Of a stretch of DNA of 24,439 nucleotides, positions 1 to 7,888 are shown one piece after another. Position numbers and translations under genes: made by a program. Source of the DNA: JADKFD01 sp050250665 (GTDB lineage Bacteria > Pseudomonadota > Gammaproteobacteria > Xanthomonadales > SZUA-5); NCBI GenBank assembly GCA_050250665.1, contig JBFWOF010000074.1, positions 1 through 24,439 on the forward strand. Reading direction: 5' to 3'. Within the stretch, counting starts at the first letter, position 1. Every line of letters begins with the position of its first letter. Below the pieces are notes generated by a model that saw only the letters and a list, made by a program, of their open reading frames with translations, made no database searches and had not been told where the DNA came from.

Positions 1-78
1 CGGCCCGGGGCTTCGCCATCACACAATGAGCGCGGCGCCGGCCGACCGCCAGCCGCAACACAGGGGAAAACAAGCCCC

Positions 79-124
79 AAGAAAAACCGGCCGTGCCGGC
101 CGGTTTTTCTAGGAACATTGGTGG
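79..124. repeat. Imperfect direct repeat, copy 1 (hairpin plus GGAACATTGGTGG)
   Basis: About 46 bases (A-tract, CCGGCC stem, 5-nt loop, GGCCGG stem, T-rich arm, then GGAACATTGGTGG at 112-124) align imperfectly with 1771-1817. The last 13 bases are identical in both copies. The right-hand copy runs into a tRNA-3'-end-like sequence, so the pair may be remnants of site-specific integration at a tRNA gene with its terminator. That is inference; shared terminator style alone could also explain it. Confidence 0.5.
80..110. terminator. Bidirectional Rho-independent terminator-like hairpin
   Basis: A perfect 13-bp stem (arm AGAAAAACCGGCC) closes a 5-nt loop and is flanked by A5 on the left and T5 on the right, so it could stop transcription from either side. 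A short open frame reading ...ARGFAITQ and stopping at 27-29 could be the tail of a gene entering from the left, but it is too short to assign. The hairpin and the 14 bases after it resemble the hairpin at 1771-1804 and its flank. Confidence 0.75.
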
Positions 125-725
125 TGGATTCCGCTCATCACTCGGAACGAGTCTCGTCCATCGTCGTGGATGTCCGCCGCCGCTCTTGCATAGGTTCGGA
201 AGGCCACGGGTGATCGCGATACCAACTGTGGTGCATTACAGTCGTCTTGCACGAGCCCGAAGGAACAGCACGGCGCAGGTGCGTGGCGCTCAGAAAATGT
301 CCTGTACACGCAGTGCCAAAATCTGACGCGGCAACCGACTGCGTGGCATCGGGGCTCCGAAACGCCCGAGTCACTCCCCGCAGACGCCCATGCCGCATCC
401 AGAACCGATGCGGTTTCGCGATCATCACCGAATGGCCGTGGCGGATCTGCGTGTTAGCCTAGACGCCGTCACGGCCATCGGCTTTCGCGGTCTGGTTCTT
501 GGTTTGGTCGTCCTCTGCGCTCCCGGCGCTATGCTCGCGCAGGAAACCATCGTGGCCAGCTACCCGGACACCTCGGCTTCCGCGTTCTGCGAATTCCTCC
601 CTGCGCCAAGGAGCTGAAAAAATCTTCAGTCGGTGCAGACGGCGTCCAGGATGCGGCTCTTGGCAAGGGACCTGGTCGCCGTGGGGCGGCTCAACCGCTC
701 GTAAAGGGAAGCCGTTGCCTGATGG
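125..725. other. Gene-poor stretch, no convincing gene
   Basis: Only short overlapping frames occur on both strands, with no family resemblance that I can recognise. One + frame around 430-617 contains a hydrophobic segment followed by AMLAQ that looks like a secretion signal. It ends after about 25 more residues and lacks a good ribosome binding site, so at most it is a decayed secreted-protein gene. I see no RNA gene, repeat array or integrase in this stretch. Confidence 0.4.
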
Positions 726-1022
726 TCAAGCCGCGGTAGCCCAAGGCTTGATCTGGGCCAGTTCTTTGGCCAACGTGTCCTTCGCAGTCGCAGCGTCGTA
801 GTCGAGTTGCAGTCCTGTCCAGAAGCCTTCGGACGTCCCGAAGAATCGCGACAAGCGCAGGCCAGTGTCCACGGTGACGGCGCGCGTGCCCGCGACGATC
901 TCGCCGATGCGTCGCTGCGGCACGCCGATCTCCTTGGCCAGCCGGTACTGGCTGATGCCCATCGGCTCCAGGAACTCGTGCATCAGGATCTCACCGGGAT
1001 GCGGGTAGGGAATCTTTCGCAT
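726..1022 (-). CDS. higA: HigA-family antitoxin (XRE HTH)
   Basis: This 98-residue protein is the antitoxin and autorepressor of a type II toxin-antitoxin module. HigA neutralises the HigB mRNA interferase and represses the shared promoter. It begins MRKIPYPHPGEIL and carries the hallmark order HPGEIL (residues 8-13), MGISQYRLAKEIGVP (helix-turn-helix), RIGEIVAGTRAVT, then LRLSRFFGTSEGFW and LQLDYD, typical of full-length HigA. I chose the ATG at 1022 because it begins the conserved part; the open frame upstream of it overlaps the toxin gene. The toxin gene lies upstream on the same strand with an 11-nt gap, giving the higB-higA order usual for this family. Regulation is probably through the palindromes at 1327-1347. 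Confidence 0.93.
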   Translation of the reverse strand: MRKIPYPHPGEILMHEFLEPMGISQYRLAKEIGVPQRRIGEIVAGTRAVTVDTGLRLSRFFGTSEGFWTGLQLDYDAATAKDTLAKELAQIKPWATAA

Positions 1023-1033
1023 GGGAATCCTCG

Positions 1034-1315
1034 TCAGTGGTAGTCGACGATCTCGACGTCTTTGGGGCCGTTCTCCGTCCAAACGAAACAGACGCGCCAT
1101 TGCCGGTTCACGCGGATGCTGTGCTGGCCTTCGCGGTCGCCTTGCAAGGCTTCAAGGCGGTTGTTCGGAGGTATTCGAAGGTCTTCCAGCACGGCCGCGC
1201 GGTTGAGCATCGCCAGCTTTCGCATGGCCGCCGTTTCGATGTTCACGAAACGCCGGCAGCGATTTCCTTCGAACAAGTCGCGAGTGTCCTTGCACTTGAA
1301 CGACTGAATCGACAT
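1034..1315 (-). CDS. higB: HigB/RelE-family toxin
   Basis: This 93-residue protein is a RelE-superfamily ribosome-dependent mRNA endonuclease by family knowledge. Visible family blocks are MSIQSFKCKDTRDLFEGN at the start, IPPNNRLEALQGDREGQ, HSIRVNRQWRVCFVW, and the terminal VEIVDYH. Those are the standard HigB blocks, and the length is normal with no disruption. The ATG at 1315 starts at the conserved N terminus; an upstream in-frame ATG at 1351 would place the start upstream of the predicted -10 and is unlikely. It forms a two-gene operon with higA. The module looks intact and so could be functional, probably stabilising the island. Confidence 0.93.
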   Translation of the reverse strand: MSIQSFKCKDTRDLFEGNRCRRFVNIETAAMRKLAMLNRAAVLEDLRIPPNNRLEALQGDREGQHSIRVNRQWRVCFVWTENGPKDVEIVDYH

Positions 1316-1322
1316 AGGCGAA

Positions 1323-1351
1323 ATGCTAACGTTGTGCGTTACTAACGTCAA
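1323..1351 (-). promoter_or_regulatory. Predicted higBA promoter
   Basis: On the minus strand TTGACG (-35, from 1346-1351) and TAGCAT (-10, from 1323-1328) are separated by exactly 17 bases. They lie immediately upstream of the higB ATG at 1315. The spacer holds the operator-like half-sites listed separately. The -35 matches 5 of 6 consensus bases and the -10 matches 4 of 6. Confidence 0.6.
1327..1347. promoter_or_regulatory. Putative HigA operator (three TAACG half-sites)
   Basis: Alternating half-sites TAACG (1327-1331), CGTTA (1337-1341) and TAACG (1343-1347) form two overlapping inverted repeats, one with a 5-nt spacer and one with a 1-nt spacer. They sit between and over the predicted promoter elements of higBA. 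This is where a HigA autorepressor would be expected to bind; binding itself is inferred. Confidence 0.55.
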
Positions 1352-1366
1352 TCGATAGCATGCGGG

Positions 1367-1513
1367 TCACGGCATCTTGGCGTTCAGCCGCTCCGACACG
1401 GTTTCCAGCGCCTTCTGCCAGCGCCGCCACGCGGTGCTGCTGTCGCAGGCGAAGCGGATGGTGATGTCGCGCCAGCCGTAGCGCTGGGCGCGCATCCACA
1501 CCCGGTGGGCTGC
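1367..1513 (-). pseudogene. Truncated DUF6362-type protein (C-terminal fragment)
   Basis: The minus-strand frame reads AAHRVWMRAQRYGWRD, then ITIRFACDSSTAWRRWQKAL, then ETVSERLNAKMP and a stop at 1367-1369. It resembles the C-terminal helix-turn-helix-like end of DUF6362 proteins (W-rich, followed by T-A-x-R-R-W and a terminal LN). These are usually found in phages and integrative elements. An in-frame stop lies just upstream (around 1523), so the N-terminal part is missing. The fragment sits behind higBA and before the att-like repeat, consistent with debris from an earlier mobile element. The family call rests on recall of the motif pattern. Confidence 0.5.
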
Positions 1514-1737
1514 TCCTCAGTAACCGCTACCCTCGGTTCTCTCAACCCGATTGCTGCTCCAATCGTCGCTGCCAACCGCTCTCCGCGACACCCGCGTAAC
1601 TCCGCGCCGCATCAGGGATTCTGCGGGTGCCAACTACGGCGGGTTGGTGAGGGCAAGTAGAGAAGAGAGAGCAAATGAGGGTCGAACTCGGGCTGTTTCG
1701 GGCCACATTCTTGCGCGGCGTGGCACCGGCAGAATGG

Positions 1738-1769
1738 CCCGAAATCCCGCACTGGCGCGGGATTTCGGG
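1738..1769. repeat. Perfect inverted repeat (13-bp arms)
   Basis: The arm CCCGAAATCCCGC and its exact complement are separated by 6 bases. The repeat is directly adjacent to the next hairpin. It has no T-tract of its own, so it may be a stem in the 3' region of the neighbouring transcript rather than a terminator. Confidence 0.6.
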
Positions 1770-1770
1770 C

Positions 1771-1804
1771 AACAAAAAACCGGCCTTGAGGGCCGGTTCT
1801 TGTT
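1771..1804 (-). terminator. Terminator hairpin downstream of a minus-strand tRNA remnant
   Basis: A CCGGCC/GGCCGG stem with a TTGAG loop is extended by A/T arms. Read on the minus strand it ends in a run of six T, as expected for a Rho-independent terminator serving a minus-strand gene whose 3' end is at about 1812. It is similar in layout to the hairpin at 80-110. Confidence 0.65.
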
Positions 1805-1817
1805 GGAACATTGGTGG
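1771..1817. repeat. Imperfect direct repeat, copy 2 (hairpin plus GGAACATTGGTGG)
   Basis: This is the partner of the repeat at 79-124; GGAACATTGGTGG (1805-1817) is shared exactly. The two copies bracket about 1.7 kb containing higBA and the DUF6362-type remnant. Confidence 0.5.
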
Positions 1818-1835
1818 AGCGGAGGACAATCGAAC
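1812..1835 (-). other. tRNA 3'-end-like sequence, candidate att site
   Basis: Read on the minus strand this 24-base segment has a GTTCGATT T-loop-like block, a short stem and GCTCCACCA at its end. That is the appearance of the last third of a tRNA with encoded CCA, followed downstream by a terminator. No matching anticodon arm or 5' half is present to the right, so it is a fragment. tRNA 3' ends are common attachment cores for tyrosine integrases, so this may be an attL/attR scar. Position 61, normally C, reads G, so the copy may be degenerate. Confidence 0.45.
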
Positions 1836-1883
1836 AAATCTCCCCACGCCTTTGCTGACAACAGATCAATTTTCAGAAAAAAT

Positions 1884-1907
1884 AAGTTGCCCCCAAAGTT
1901 GCCCCCA
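1884..1907. repeat. Perfect tandem 12-bp repeat AAGTTGCCCCCA x2
   Basis: Two exact copies (1884-1895 and 1896-1907) lie 49 bases to the right of the tRNA-like fragment. Short repeated TGGGGGCAA-type boxes near tRNA-derived att cores can be integrase arm-binding sites, which is the interpretation offered here. The rest of 1836-2081 shows no gene. Confidence 0.55.
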
Positions 1908-2081
1908 CGCTGATCGCGTCACGCCTTGCCTGCACGATGCCTGTGTTTCACGCGAGGGGGTAAAACGAAAACAACTGCGACGCAGAGCATATTTCCGCAT
2001 CTCGTCCGAACAAAGTCGCCCGGGACAGCGGGCGTCGGGAAGCTGGTCGCTCAATGGATTGTCTCCCATGGTACGTGCCTC

Positions 2082-2110
2082 TTGCCCAGATCCAAGTTCG
2101 ATCGTATAGG
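2082..2110 (+). promoter_or_regulatory. Candidate BREX operon promoter
   Basis: TTGCCC (2082-2087) and TATAGG (2105-2110) are separated by 17 bases; each matches 4 of 6 sigma-70 consensus positions. Transcription would begin about 25 bases before the brxE start. It is the only reasonable promoter pair I see in the 250 bases before the operon, but the match is moderate. Confidence 0.4.
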
Positions 2111-2142
2111 GTTGCTGGATCTGCCGATTAGGTTGGCCGTTG

Positions 2143-2760
2143 ATGTTTCTCGAATCCGAAGCCGTGCCCCCAGTTGTGTCTACTGCGCCGATTCCGCTCT
2201 CGGAGCTCGACTACGCACTGACCGCGCAGATCCTGGTTGCTTGGGCAGGTGAACGAGCTGACGGTGGCTCATCGTCACGACTGGCGTGGTGGGAATCACT
2301 GTTGGTCTGCGAGTTCGGCGGCATGCACGTGTTCGGTCGTACTACCCCGCAAACCGCACAGTGGGCTGTGCTGCAGGCTGTGCGCGAAGTTGCGCGCCGT
2401 GCTGATGCCTCGCTGCGTGCGCAGGAGCACGATCCTGACTCCCTGCGTTCACTGTACAACTTCGGATTCGAAATCGATGAGCGTATCGACGAGCGCCTGT
2501 TGGACCTGAAACGCTCCGGCAAATCCCCATCAGAGTCATTGCCTGGCCTGGCAGAGTTCATCGGTAACGATTGGGATCGAGCTGCCTTTTCAACGTGGGC
2601 CGGATCTTTCGGGCCGATTGAATTCTTGCCGGTACCCTCAGGTCGACGCATCAAGTCAGCACTCCCGCCAACGCTGGAAGAAACGATTGCCGCACTGCTT
2701 GCTGGATTGGTGCCGCTGACGGCCACGTATCCGATGCCGCATTTCCGGGTGGCAACATGA
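2143..2760 (+). CDS. brxE: BREX-6 system protein BrxE
   Basis: This 205-residue protein occupies the first position of the operon, which is where brxE lies in type 6 BREX. Recognisable pieces are LDYALTAQILVAWAGE (about residues 22-37), RLAWWESLL, FGGMHVFGR, and TTPQTAQWAVLQAVREVARRAD, matching the BrxE family pattern. Its biochemical role is not known; it is the marker gene of BREX type 6. There is no signal peptide or membrane segment. ATG 2143 is chosen; a TTG at 2140 directly before it is also possible, and AGG at 2130-2132 could serve as a weak ribosome binding site. Its stop overlaps the brxA start by 4 nt (ATGA), implying coupled translation. Confidence 0.85.
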   Translation: MFLESEAVPPVVSTAPIPLSELDYALTAQILVAWAGERADGGSSSRLAWWESLLVCEFGGMHVFGRTTPQTAQWAVLQAVREVARRADASLRAQEHDPDSLRSLYNFGFEIDERIDERLLDLKRSGKSPSESLPGLAEFIGNDWDRAAFSTWAGSFGPIEFLPVPSGRRIKSALPPTLEETIAALLAGLVPLTATYPMPHFRVAT

Positions 2761-3542
2761 CTACTCAGGCTGCCGAAGAGACTGAGCTACGGACCCGATT
2801 GTTGAAATGTACGCTTGAGGTTGACTCCTCACGGTCGTACTGGACACATCACGCGACTGCGGGTGAAGTAAGCGCCAAGCTCGCGTTCGACGAATTCTGG
2901 TTCGGCGCGCGCAGTCTGAAGCGCATCAGCGAAGTCCTGACTAGCCTTCGTGCCCGATTCGATGCCTTCCCGGCTTGTATCGAGGTGCTTCATCGTTGGC
3001 CGAACATGTCGCCCGACACACGACGCAACATCTGTCACTGGCATCTACAGTTGGCGGAGCCGCTATATCGTAGATTCACTGGAGACTATCTTCGTGCCCG
3101 TCGTGTAGGTGCGCGCGCCGAGGTTACGCGGGATCTCGCGGTGCGCTGGGTGGTCGATCAAGGCGGCGGGCGTTGGGCAATGTCCACCTGCATGCAGTTT
3201 GCGAGCAAGTTGCTTTCCGCGGCCCATTCCGCCGGGCTGGTTGGGTCCAGGGTCGATCCGCGACCGTTGTTGCTGCCGCGCATTGCTGACGATGCTCTGT
3301 TGTACCTGCTTCATCTGCTGCGTGAGGTCACGATCGAAGGCACGCTGCTGGAGAATCCTTACCTGGCATCGGTAGGCCTTGAGGGAGCGGACTTGGATGA
3401 TCGCCTGCGTCGATTGCCGGGGCTGACGTTTCGGCGTCAAGGCACACTGGTTGATTTCGGCTGGCGCCATGCTGATTTGCGCGCTTGGGCGATTGAAACC
3501 CACGGCACCAACATCGCGGCAGAAATGGAAGCAGCCGCATGA
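2757..3542 (+). CDS. brxA: BREX protein BrxA (DUF1819)
   Basis: This 261-residue protein is BrxA, a small helical protein of BREX types 1, 3, 5 and 6. A structure of a BrxA homologue shows a fold related to the RNA-binding antiterminator NusB, and the protein binds DNA; its exact job is unsettled. Visible family blocks are FDEFWFGARS (near residue 43), RARFDAFPACIEVLHRWP, and ICHWHLQLAEPLYRRFTGD followed by YLRARR, which is the DUF1819 signature, and later VRWVVDQ. Length is slightly above the usual roughly 200. It overlaps brxE by 4 nt upstream and brxB by 4 nt downstream, so E-A-B form a tightly coupled unit. Confidence 0.93.
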   Translation: MTTQAAEETELRTRLLKCTLEVDSSRSYWTHHATAGEVSAKLAFDEFWFGARSLKRISEVLTSLRARFDAFPACIEVLHRWPNMSPDTRRNICHWHLQLAEPLYRRFTGDYLRARRVGARAEVTRDLAVRWVVDQGGGRWAMSTCMQFASKLLSAAHSAGLVGSRVDPRPLLLPRIADDALLYLLHLLREVTIEGTLLENPYLASVGLEGADLDDRLRRLPGLTFRRQGTLVDFGWRHADLRAWAIETHGTNIAAEMEAAA

Positions 3543-4177
3543 CGATGCCCTTGTTCGCGCACTCCTCTCTGCAGCAGGCTGTTGCTGCGTTGCGGGCGGA
3601 TCTTGTGCACGAGGACGGCCCCAGCATCAGCACGATGCGTAACTACCGATTCGCCATTCTCCAGTACGCGCCTGAGGACGAATTTCCGTTGCGGGCCGAA
3701 GTCCAAAGGCTCAGTGGCGACCTGATGTCGAACGGCTGGGTGGTCATGTCCATCAGCCTGCAAAAGCTGTTGATCGACCGCATGCGAGCTCAGGGCGAGG
3801 AGTGGATCGAGCGTGTGACGGCGATGGAACGCCGCATGGCGAGCATTGCGCCGGAACGTGGGCTGAACTACCTGAAGTCAAAGTTGACGCCACTGATCGA
3901 AGGTCCGGAAGGCATTGCTGCAGACTGCGGCAAGATCATCAGTGCCTTCGCCGAGCAACATCCAGACAAGGTTGACCGTGCGGTGGCGTTGATTGGCCGT
4001 GCGGGCGCCCTGTACCCCTTCTACCGCTCATCTGCGCTACTGCGACACCTGGACGGCGCCACCGGCAACGTGCCTTTGGTCTTGCTGTATCCGGGAGAGC
4101 GTCGCGGCCCCACAGGCTTGTCGTTCATGGGCCTGTTGAAGCCCGACAGCGACTACCGTCCGCGCATCTATTCCTGA
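3539..4177 (+). CDS. brxB: BREX protein BrxB (DUF1788)
   Basis: This 212-residue protein is BrxB, a DUF1788 protein required for defence in characterised BREX systems but without an established catalytic activity. The family signature at the C terminus is clear: PLVLLYPGERRGPTGLSFMG followed by DSDYRPRIYS. An N-terminal NYRFAILQYAPEDEFPLRAE and central GWVVMSISLQKLL also fit. Length is normal. The ATG overlaps the brxA stop (ATGA). The stop is followed 7 nt later by brxC. Confidence 0.93.
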   Translation: MTMPLFAHSSLQQAVAALRADLVHEDGPSISTMRNYRFAILQYAPEDEFPLRAEVQRLSGDLMSNGWVVMSISLQKLLIDRMRAQGEEWIERVTAMERRMASIAPERGLNYLKSKLTPLIEGPEGIAADCGKIISAFAEQHPDKVDRAVALIGRAGALYPFYRSSALLRHLDGATGNVPLVLLYPGERRGPTGLSFMGLLKPDSDYRPRIYS

Positions 4178-4184
4178 GGGCACC

Positions 4185-7100
4185 ATGCTGATCCGCGATC
4201 TGTTCGTTTCAGACGTAACCCGCGACATTCCGCCGGTTGTCTATTTCCACGAACAGAGCCCGGACAAGCTGGCCGCCGAGGTCTCTGAGTACATCGTTAC
4301 CGGTGGATGGAACGAAGGGCATCCCAGTCATCGCCGCGTGCCTGACGGTATTCACGAGCAATACGTGCGTCTTTTGACGAACATGCGCAGTGAATTGGCC
4401 AAAGCGGGTGGCCCTGATCTGCCGGCCGTCTGGATCTCTGGTTTCTACGGCTCAGGCAAGTCGAGCTTTGCCAAGCTGCTCGGATTGGCGCTCGACGGCG
4501 TCACGCTTCCTGATGGCAAGTCATTGTCCAAAGCCTGGCTGGACCGAGACACATCGCCCAAGGCATCAGAGTTGCGCCAGGCTTGGGACGCGCTGCGGCA
4601 GAAGGTAGACCCGATCTCAGTGGTCTTCGACATTGGCAGCGTCGCCCGCGACAACGAACAGATTCATGCTGCCGCTGTTAGGCAGGTGCAAAAGCGCCTG
4701 GGCTACTGCAGCACGGATCCGTTAGTGGCTGAGTTCGAACTCGCGCTGGAGCGCGACGGAGAGTGGACCAGATTCCAGGAGATGGCGCTGAAAGCGCTGG
4801 GGAAACCCTGGGAAGACGTCAAAGACAAGGCGCTCGCAGAGGAGGACTTCTCGCTGGTGCTGTCGGTGATGTACCCGGAGCGCTACACCGACCCAATGGC
4901 TTGGTACACCAGTCGCGCGGGTACCACTGCGCGCGCCGATTCGCCCGAGGAAGCTGTGCATGCCATTCGCGACATGCTCAAGCACCGCAAGCCTGAGGCC
5001 ACACTGTTTATCGTTGTAGATGAGGTGTCGCAATACGTGCTGAGCCACGGTGACCGCGTTGAGCGCTTGCGTGCTTTTGTCGAGACACTCGGTGCGCGTC
5101 TACGCGGCAAGGCTTGGTTGCTGGCTCTGGGTCAGCAGCAACTCGACAACGAGGCCGATGCGGCATTCCTGGTCAAGACCAAGGATCGCTTTCCGCCGCG
5201 GCTTCGAGTGCATCTGGCCGCGACCAATATTCGCGATGTTGTGCACAAGCGACTACTGCAAAAGACGCCCGACGCAGAGACTCGATTGCGTAGATTGTTC
5301 GAGCAGCACCGGCCGTCGCTCAAGCTCTACGCCTACGGCTGTGAGTCCATCACGCCCGATGAGTTCATTGAGGTCTACCCCATGCTGCCGGGGCAGATCG
5401 ATTTGATCTTGCAGATCACCAGTGCATTGCGCCTGCGTTCGACTCGGGCCCAAGGTGACGATCAGGCCATTCGCGGCCTGCTGCAATTGCTTGGAGAGCT
5501 GTTCCGCGCGCAGAAATTGGCTGACAAGCCTCTCGGGTCAATGATCACGCTGGATCAGGTTTACGAGGTTCAACACACCGCGCTCGATTCCGATGTGCAG
5601 TCGTCGATGGCCCGTGTTCTGTCGGCGTGTGCCGAGGACGGCAGCGAGCTGCTCGTGCGCGCGGCGAAGGTGGTTGCGCTGTTGGAGCTCATCCAGGACA
5701 CATTGCCCACAGACGCACGCTTGGTTGCCCAATGCTTGTATGACCGGGTCGATCTCGGCAACAACTTGAGCGCCGTGACCGAGGCCCTGGAACTGCTTCG
5801 ACAGCGAAATCTGCTCGGCTATTCCGAAAAGTTGGGCTACAAGATTCAGTCATCCGAGGCCGAAGAGTGGGAAGGCGAGCGCCGCAACACCATCAACGTC
5901 CCGCGCGAAGCCATTAGTGACGAGGTGCGCGAGGGGTTGACCTGGCTGCTGGCGCAACCCGATATGCCGCGGTTGCAGGGACGGCCTTTCCCGTGGGCGG
6001 GTCGTTATTCAGATGGCCGCCGCGCCGACGACATGGCACTTCGCGACCCTCGCGATGAGGCCGCCATCACCGTCGACTTTCGTTTCCTGCCCCGTGAGGA
6101 CCGCACCGAGAGCACGTGGGTGCGTCGCAGTAGCGATGCGGCGCTGACTGATCGGCTTGTGTGGCTGGCGGGTAACACCGATCACGTCGATCACCTGATC
6201 CGCGAGTTGTGCCGCTCCCGTGCGATGGTCAAGAAATACGAGTCGCGAAGGGATTCTCTAAGCCACGCGCGCAAGTTGCTGCTTCAGGCAGAGAGGAACC
6301 GTATCGAAGACGACGAGCCCAAGGTGCGCGAGGCCATTGCTGCAGCCTGGATGGCTGGCCGCATGTTTTTCCGCGGGCGTGCAATGGTGCCATCGGATCA
6401 CGGTGACCGCTTCGCGGCCGCTCTGCATGCCGCCGGCACGCGCCTGCTGACCGAGTTGTTCCCGCATTTTGTTGCCACGCAGATTCAGCCGGCGGAACTC
6501 ATGCAACTGGTCGAGCTGGAGCTGTCAGGCCCGTCGCCCAAATTTGTCATTGGTGAGCTGGGCATCCTGGCACTCGATGGCGGGCGTTACGTCGCGGCCT
6601 GCAGCGGCATCGTACCCAAACGCGTTCAAGCCTACATCGAGCAGGAAAGCGGGGTCAGTGGAACGCAATTGCTGGCTCACTTCGGCGGGCCGCCCTATGG
6701 CTACGTTGCCAATGTGATCAAAGCCTGCGTGGCCGGCCTGCTGCGCGCTGGCAAGGTGCGAATCCAGTTGGAGGGTGGCGAGGAGATCTCCGCGATTCGT
6801 GATGCCGGCGTGCGTGATCTGTTTGAGAAGGATCGGGCCATTCGCCGCGCCAACATCTTTCCGGCTGGAGAGGATGAAGTCGGGTTGCCGGCGCGCGCAC
6901 GAATCAGCCGGTTCTTCAAAGATGCCTTGAGTCGTGAGGTGGATTCGCAGGACGACGACATTGCCGATGCTGTCTCGCATCATTTTCCCGGCCTTTCGCA
7001 GAAACTCCAGGGCGTCTACGCCCGCCTGAACCGGTTGCCGGGCGCGCCGCAGGGGCCAGATGCCCTGCGCAAGCTCGGCGAAGCATTGGAGCAGTGCCTG

Positions 7101-7808
7101 CGCACGTGCCGTCAGACCAAACCCACGGTTCGACTGGTCAAGCGTTACCTCGATGTCCTGCGTGACGGCACGCAGCTGGTGCAGGTGCTGGATGCCGAAC
7201 TGACCGAGGCCGCGATCACAGCAGTCAAACAGGCGCGCATCGTGTTGGACTTCCATGCGGCGCAGCTGCATGAGGCTGGGCTCGCTTCAGGAGGCTTGGA
7301 GGAAGCTGCCGAGAGACTGCAGGTGCAACTCGACTCTGAGCGCCCCTGGCGCGATCTGGCGGCATTGCAGGCCGATCTGGATGCGTTGAGGGAAGCTTAT
7401 GTCGCGGAACGCAGTCGCCTGCTGGAATGGCAGGGTATGCAGGTGGCCGCGGCCCGCGCACGGGTGAAGGCCCGAGACGGTTTCAGCACGCTGAGTGCCG
7501 ATCAGTCCAACCATGTCCTGCGACCATTGGCGCTGGCGCTTACCGAGACCACGCCTGAAGCTGTTGCGCCGCCGCTGTCTGCATTGAAGGATGCGTTCAC
7601 GGGGACTTTGGAGCGTGCTGAGGATCAGGCCAATGATCACCTGGATGACATCCTCAGCGAGGGGCAGAAGCCACTGGTAAAGCGGGTAGACCTGCAACTG
7701 CGCAACCGCGACATCGTTACCGAGGCCGATGTGGATGCGCTGGTCGAAGAGGTGCGCAAGCGGCTGATGGAGCAGCTCCGTTCTGGGGCGCGGGTGCGGT
7801 TGCTTTAA
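4185..7808 (+). CDS. brxC: BREX ATPase BrxC
   Basis: This 1207-residue protein is the large P-loop ATPase of BREX, homologous to PglY. The N terminus (LIRDLFVSDVTRDIPPVVYF) is the conserved BrxC opening. Walker A is GFYGSGKSS at residues 86-94. Walker B with catalytic glutamate is LFIVVDEVSQY around 274-284. The C-terminal half has long helical, probably coiled-coil, segments rich in Glu, Arg and Leu (roughly 1000-1207). By family knowledge BrxC forms complexes with other BREX proteins and is essential for exclusion, possibly as an ATP-dependent assembly on DNA. Length is typical for type 1/6 BrxC and no frameshift is seen. It is the last gene before the first insertion in the BREX core. Confidence 0.95.
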   Translation: MLIRDLFVSDVTRDIPPVVYFHEQSPDKLAAEVSEYIVTGGWNEGHPSHRRVPDGIHEQYVRLLTNMRSELAKAGGPDLPAVWISGFYGSGKSSFAKLLGLALDGVTLPDGKSLSKAWLDRDTSPKASELRQAWDALRQKVDPISVVFDIGSVARDNEQIHAAAVRQVQKRLGYCSTDPLVAEFELALERDGEWTRFQEMALKALGKPWEDVKDKALAEEDFSLVLSVMYPERYTDPMAWYTSRAGTTARADSPEEAVHAIRDMLKHRKPEATLFIVVDEVSQYVLSHGDRVERLRAFVETLGARLRGKAWLLALGQQQLDNEADAAFLVKTKDRFPPRLRVHLAATNIRDVVHKRLLQKTPDAETRLRRLFEQHRPSLKLYAYGCESITPDEFIEVYPMLPGQIDLILQITSALRLRSTRAQGDDQAIRGLLQLLGELFRAQKLADKPLGSMITLDQVYEVQHTALDSDVQSSMARVLSACAEDGSELLVRAAKVVALLELIQDTLPTDARLVAQCLYDRVDLGNNLSAVTEALELLRQRNLLGYSEKLGYKIQSSEAEEWEGERRNTINVPREAISDEVREGLTWLLAQPDMPRLQGRPFPWAGRYSDGRRADDMALRDPRDEAAITVDFRFLPREDRTESTWVRRSSDAALTDRLVWLAGNTDHVDHLIRELCRSRAMVKKYESRRDSLSHARKLLLQAERNRIEDDEPKVREAIAAAWMAGRMFFRGRAMVPSDHGDRFAAALHAAGTRLLTELFPHFVATQIQPAELMQLVELELSGPSPKFVIGELGILALDGGRYVAACSGIVPKRVQAYIEQESGVSGTQLLAHFGGPPYGYVANVIKACVAGLLRAGKVRIQLEGGEEISAIRDAGVRDLFEKDRAIRRANIFPAGEDEVGLPARARISRFFKDALSREVDSQDDDIADAVSHHFPGLSQKLQGVYARLNRLPGAPQGPDALRKLGEALEQCLRTCRQTKPTVRLVKRYLDVLRDGTQLVQVLDAELTEAAITAVKQARIVLDFHAAQLHEAGLASGGLEEAAERLQVQLDSERPWRDLAALQADLDALREAYVAERSRLLEWQGMQVAAARARVKARDGFSTLSADQSNHVLRPLALALTETTPEAVAPPLSALKDAFTGTLERAEDQANDHLDDILSEGQKPLVKRVDLQLRNRDIVTEADVDALVEEVRKRLMEQLRSGARVRLL

Positions 7809-7888
7809 GAGCGTCACGCGCTGGCGCGGCGCACCCCATGAGTCGGGAGCGCGCGTCTTGAAAGTTGGTTGGCTTGATGGGAGGTCTT

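Noticed and set aside
390..617. Small ORF with a signal-peptide-like segment
   Set aside because: There is no family match, a weak start and an abrupt end. I mention it only as possible debris.
6525..7271. Long antisense open frame opposite brxC
   Set aside because: It is a shadow of the high-GC brxC gene, with no ribosome binding site, domain or independent support.
7809..7888. Terminator after brxC
   Set aside because: GC-rich short complementary runs occur, but there is no clear stem followed by a T-tract.
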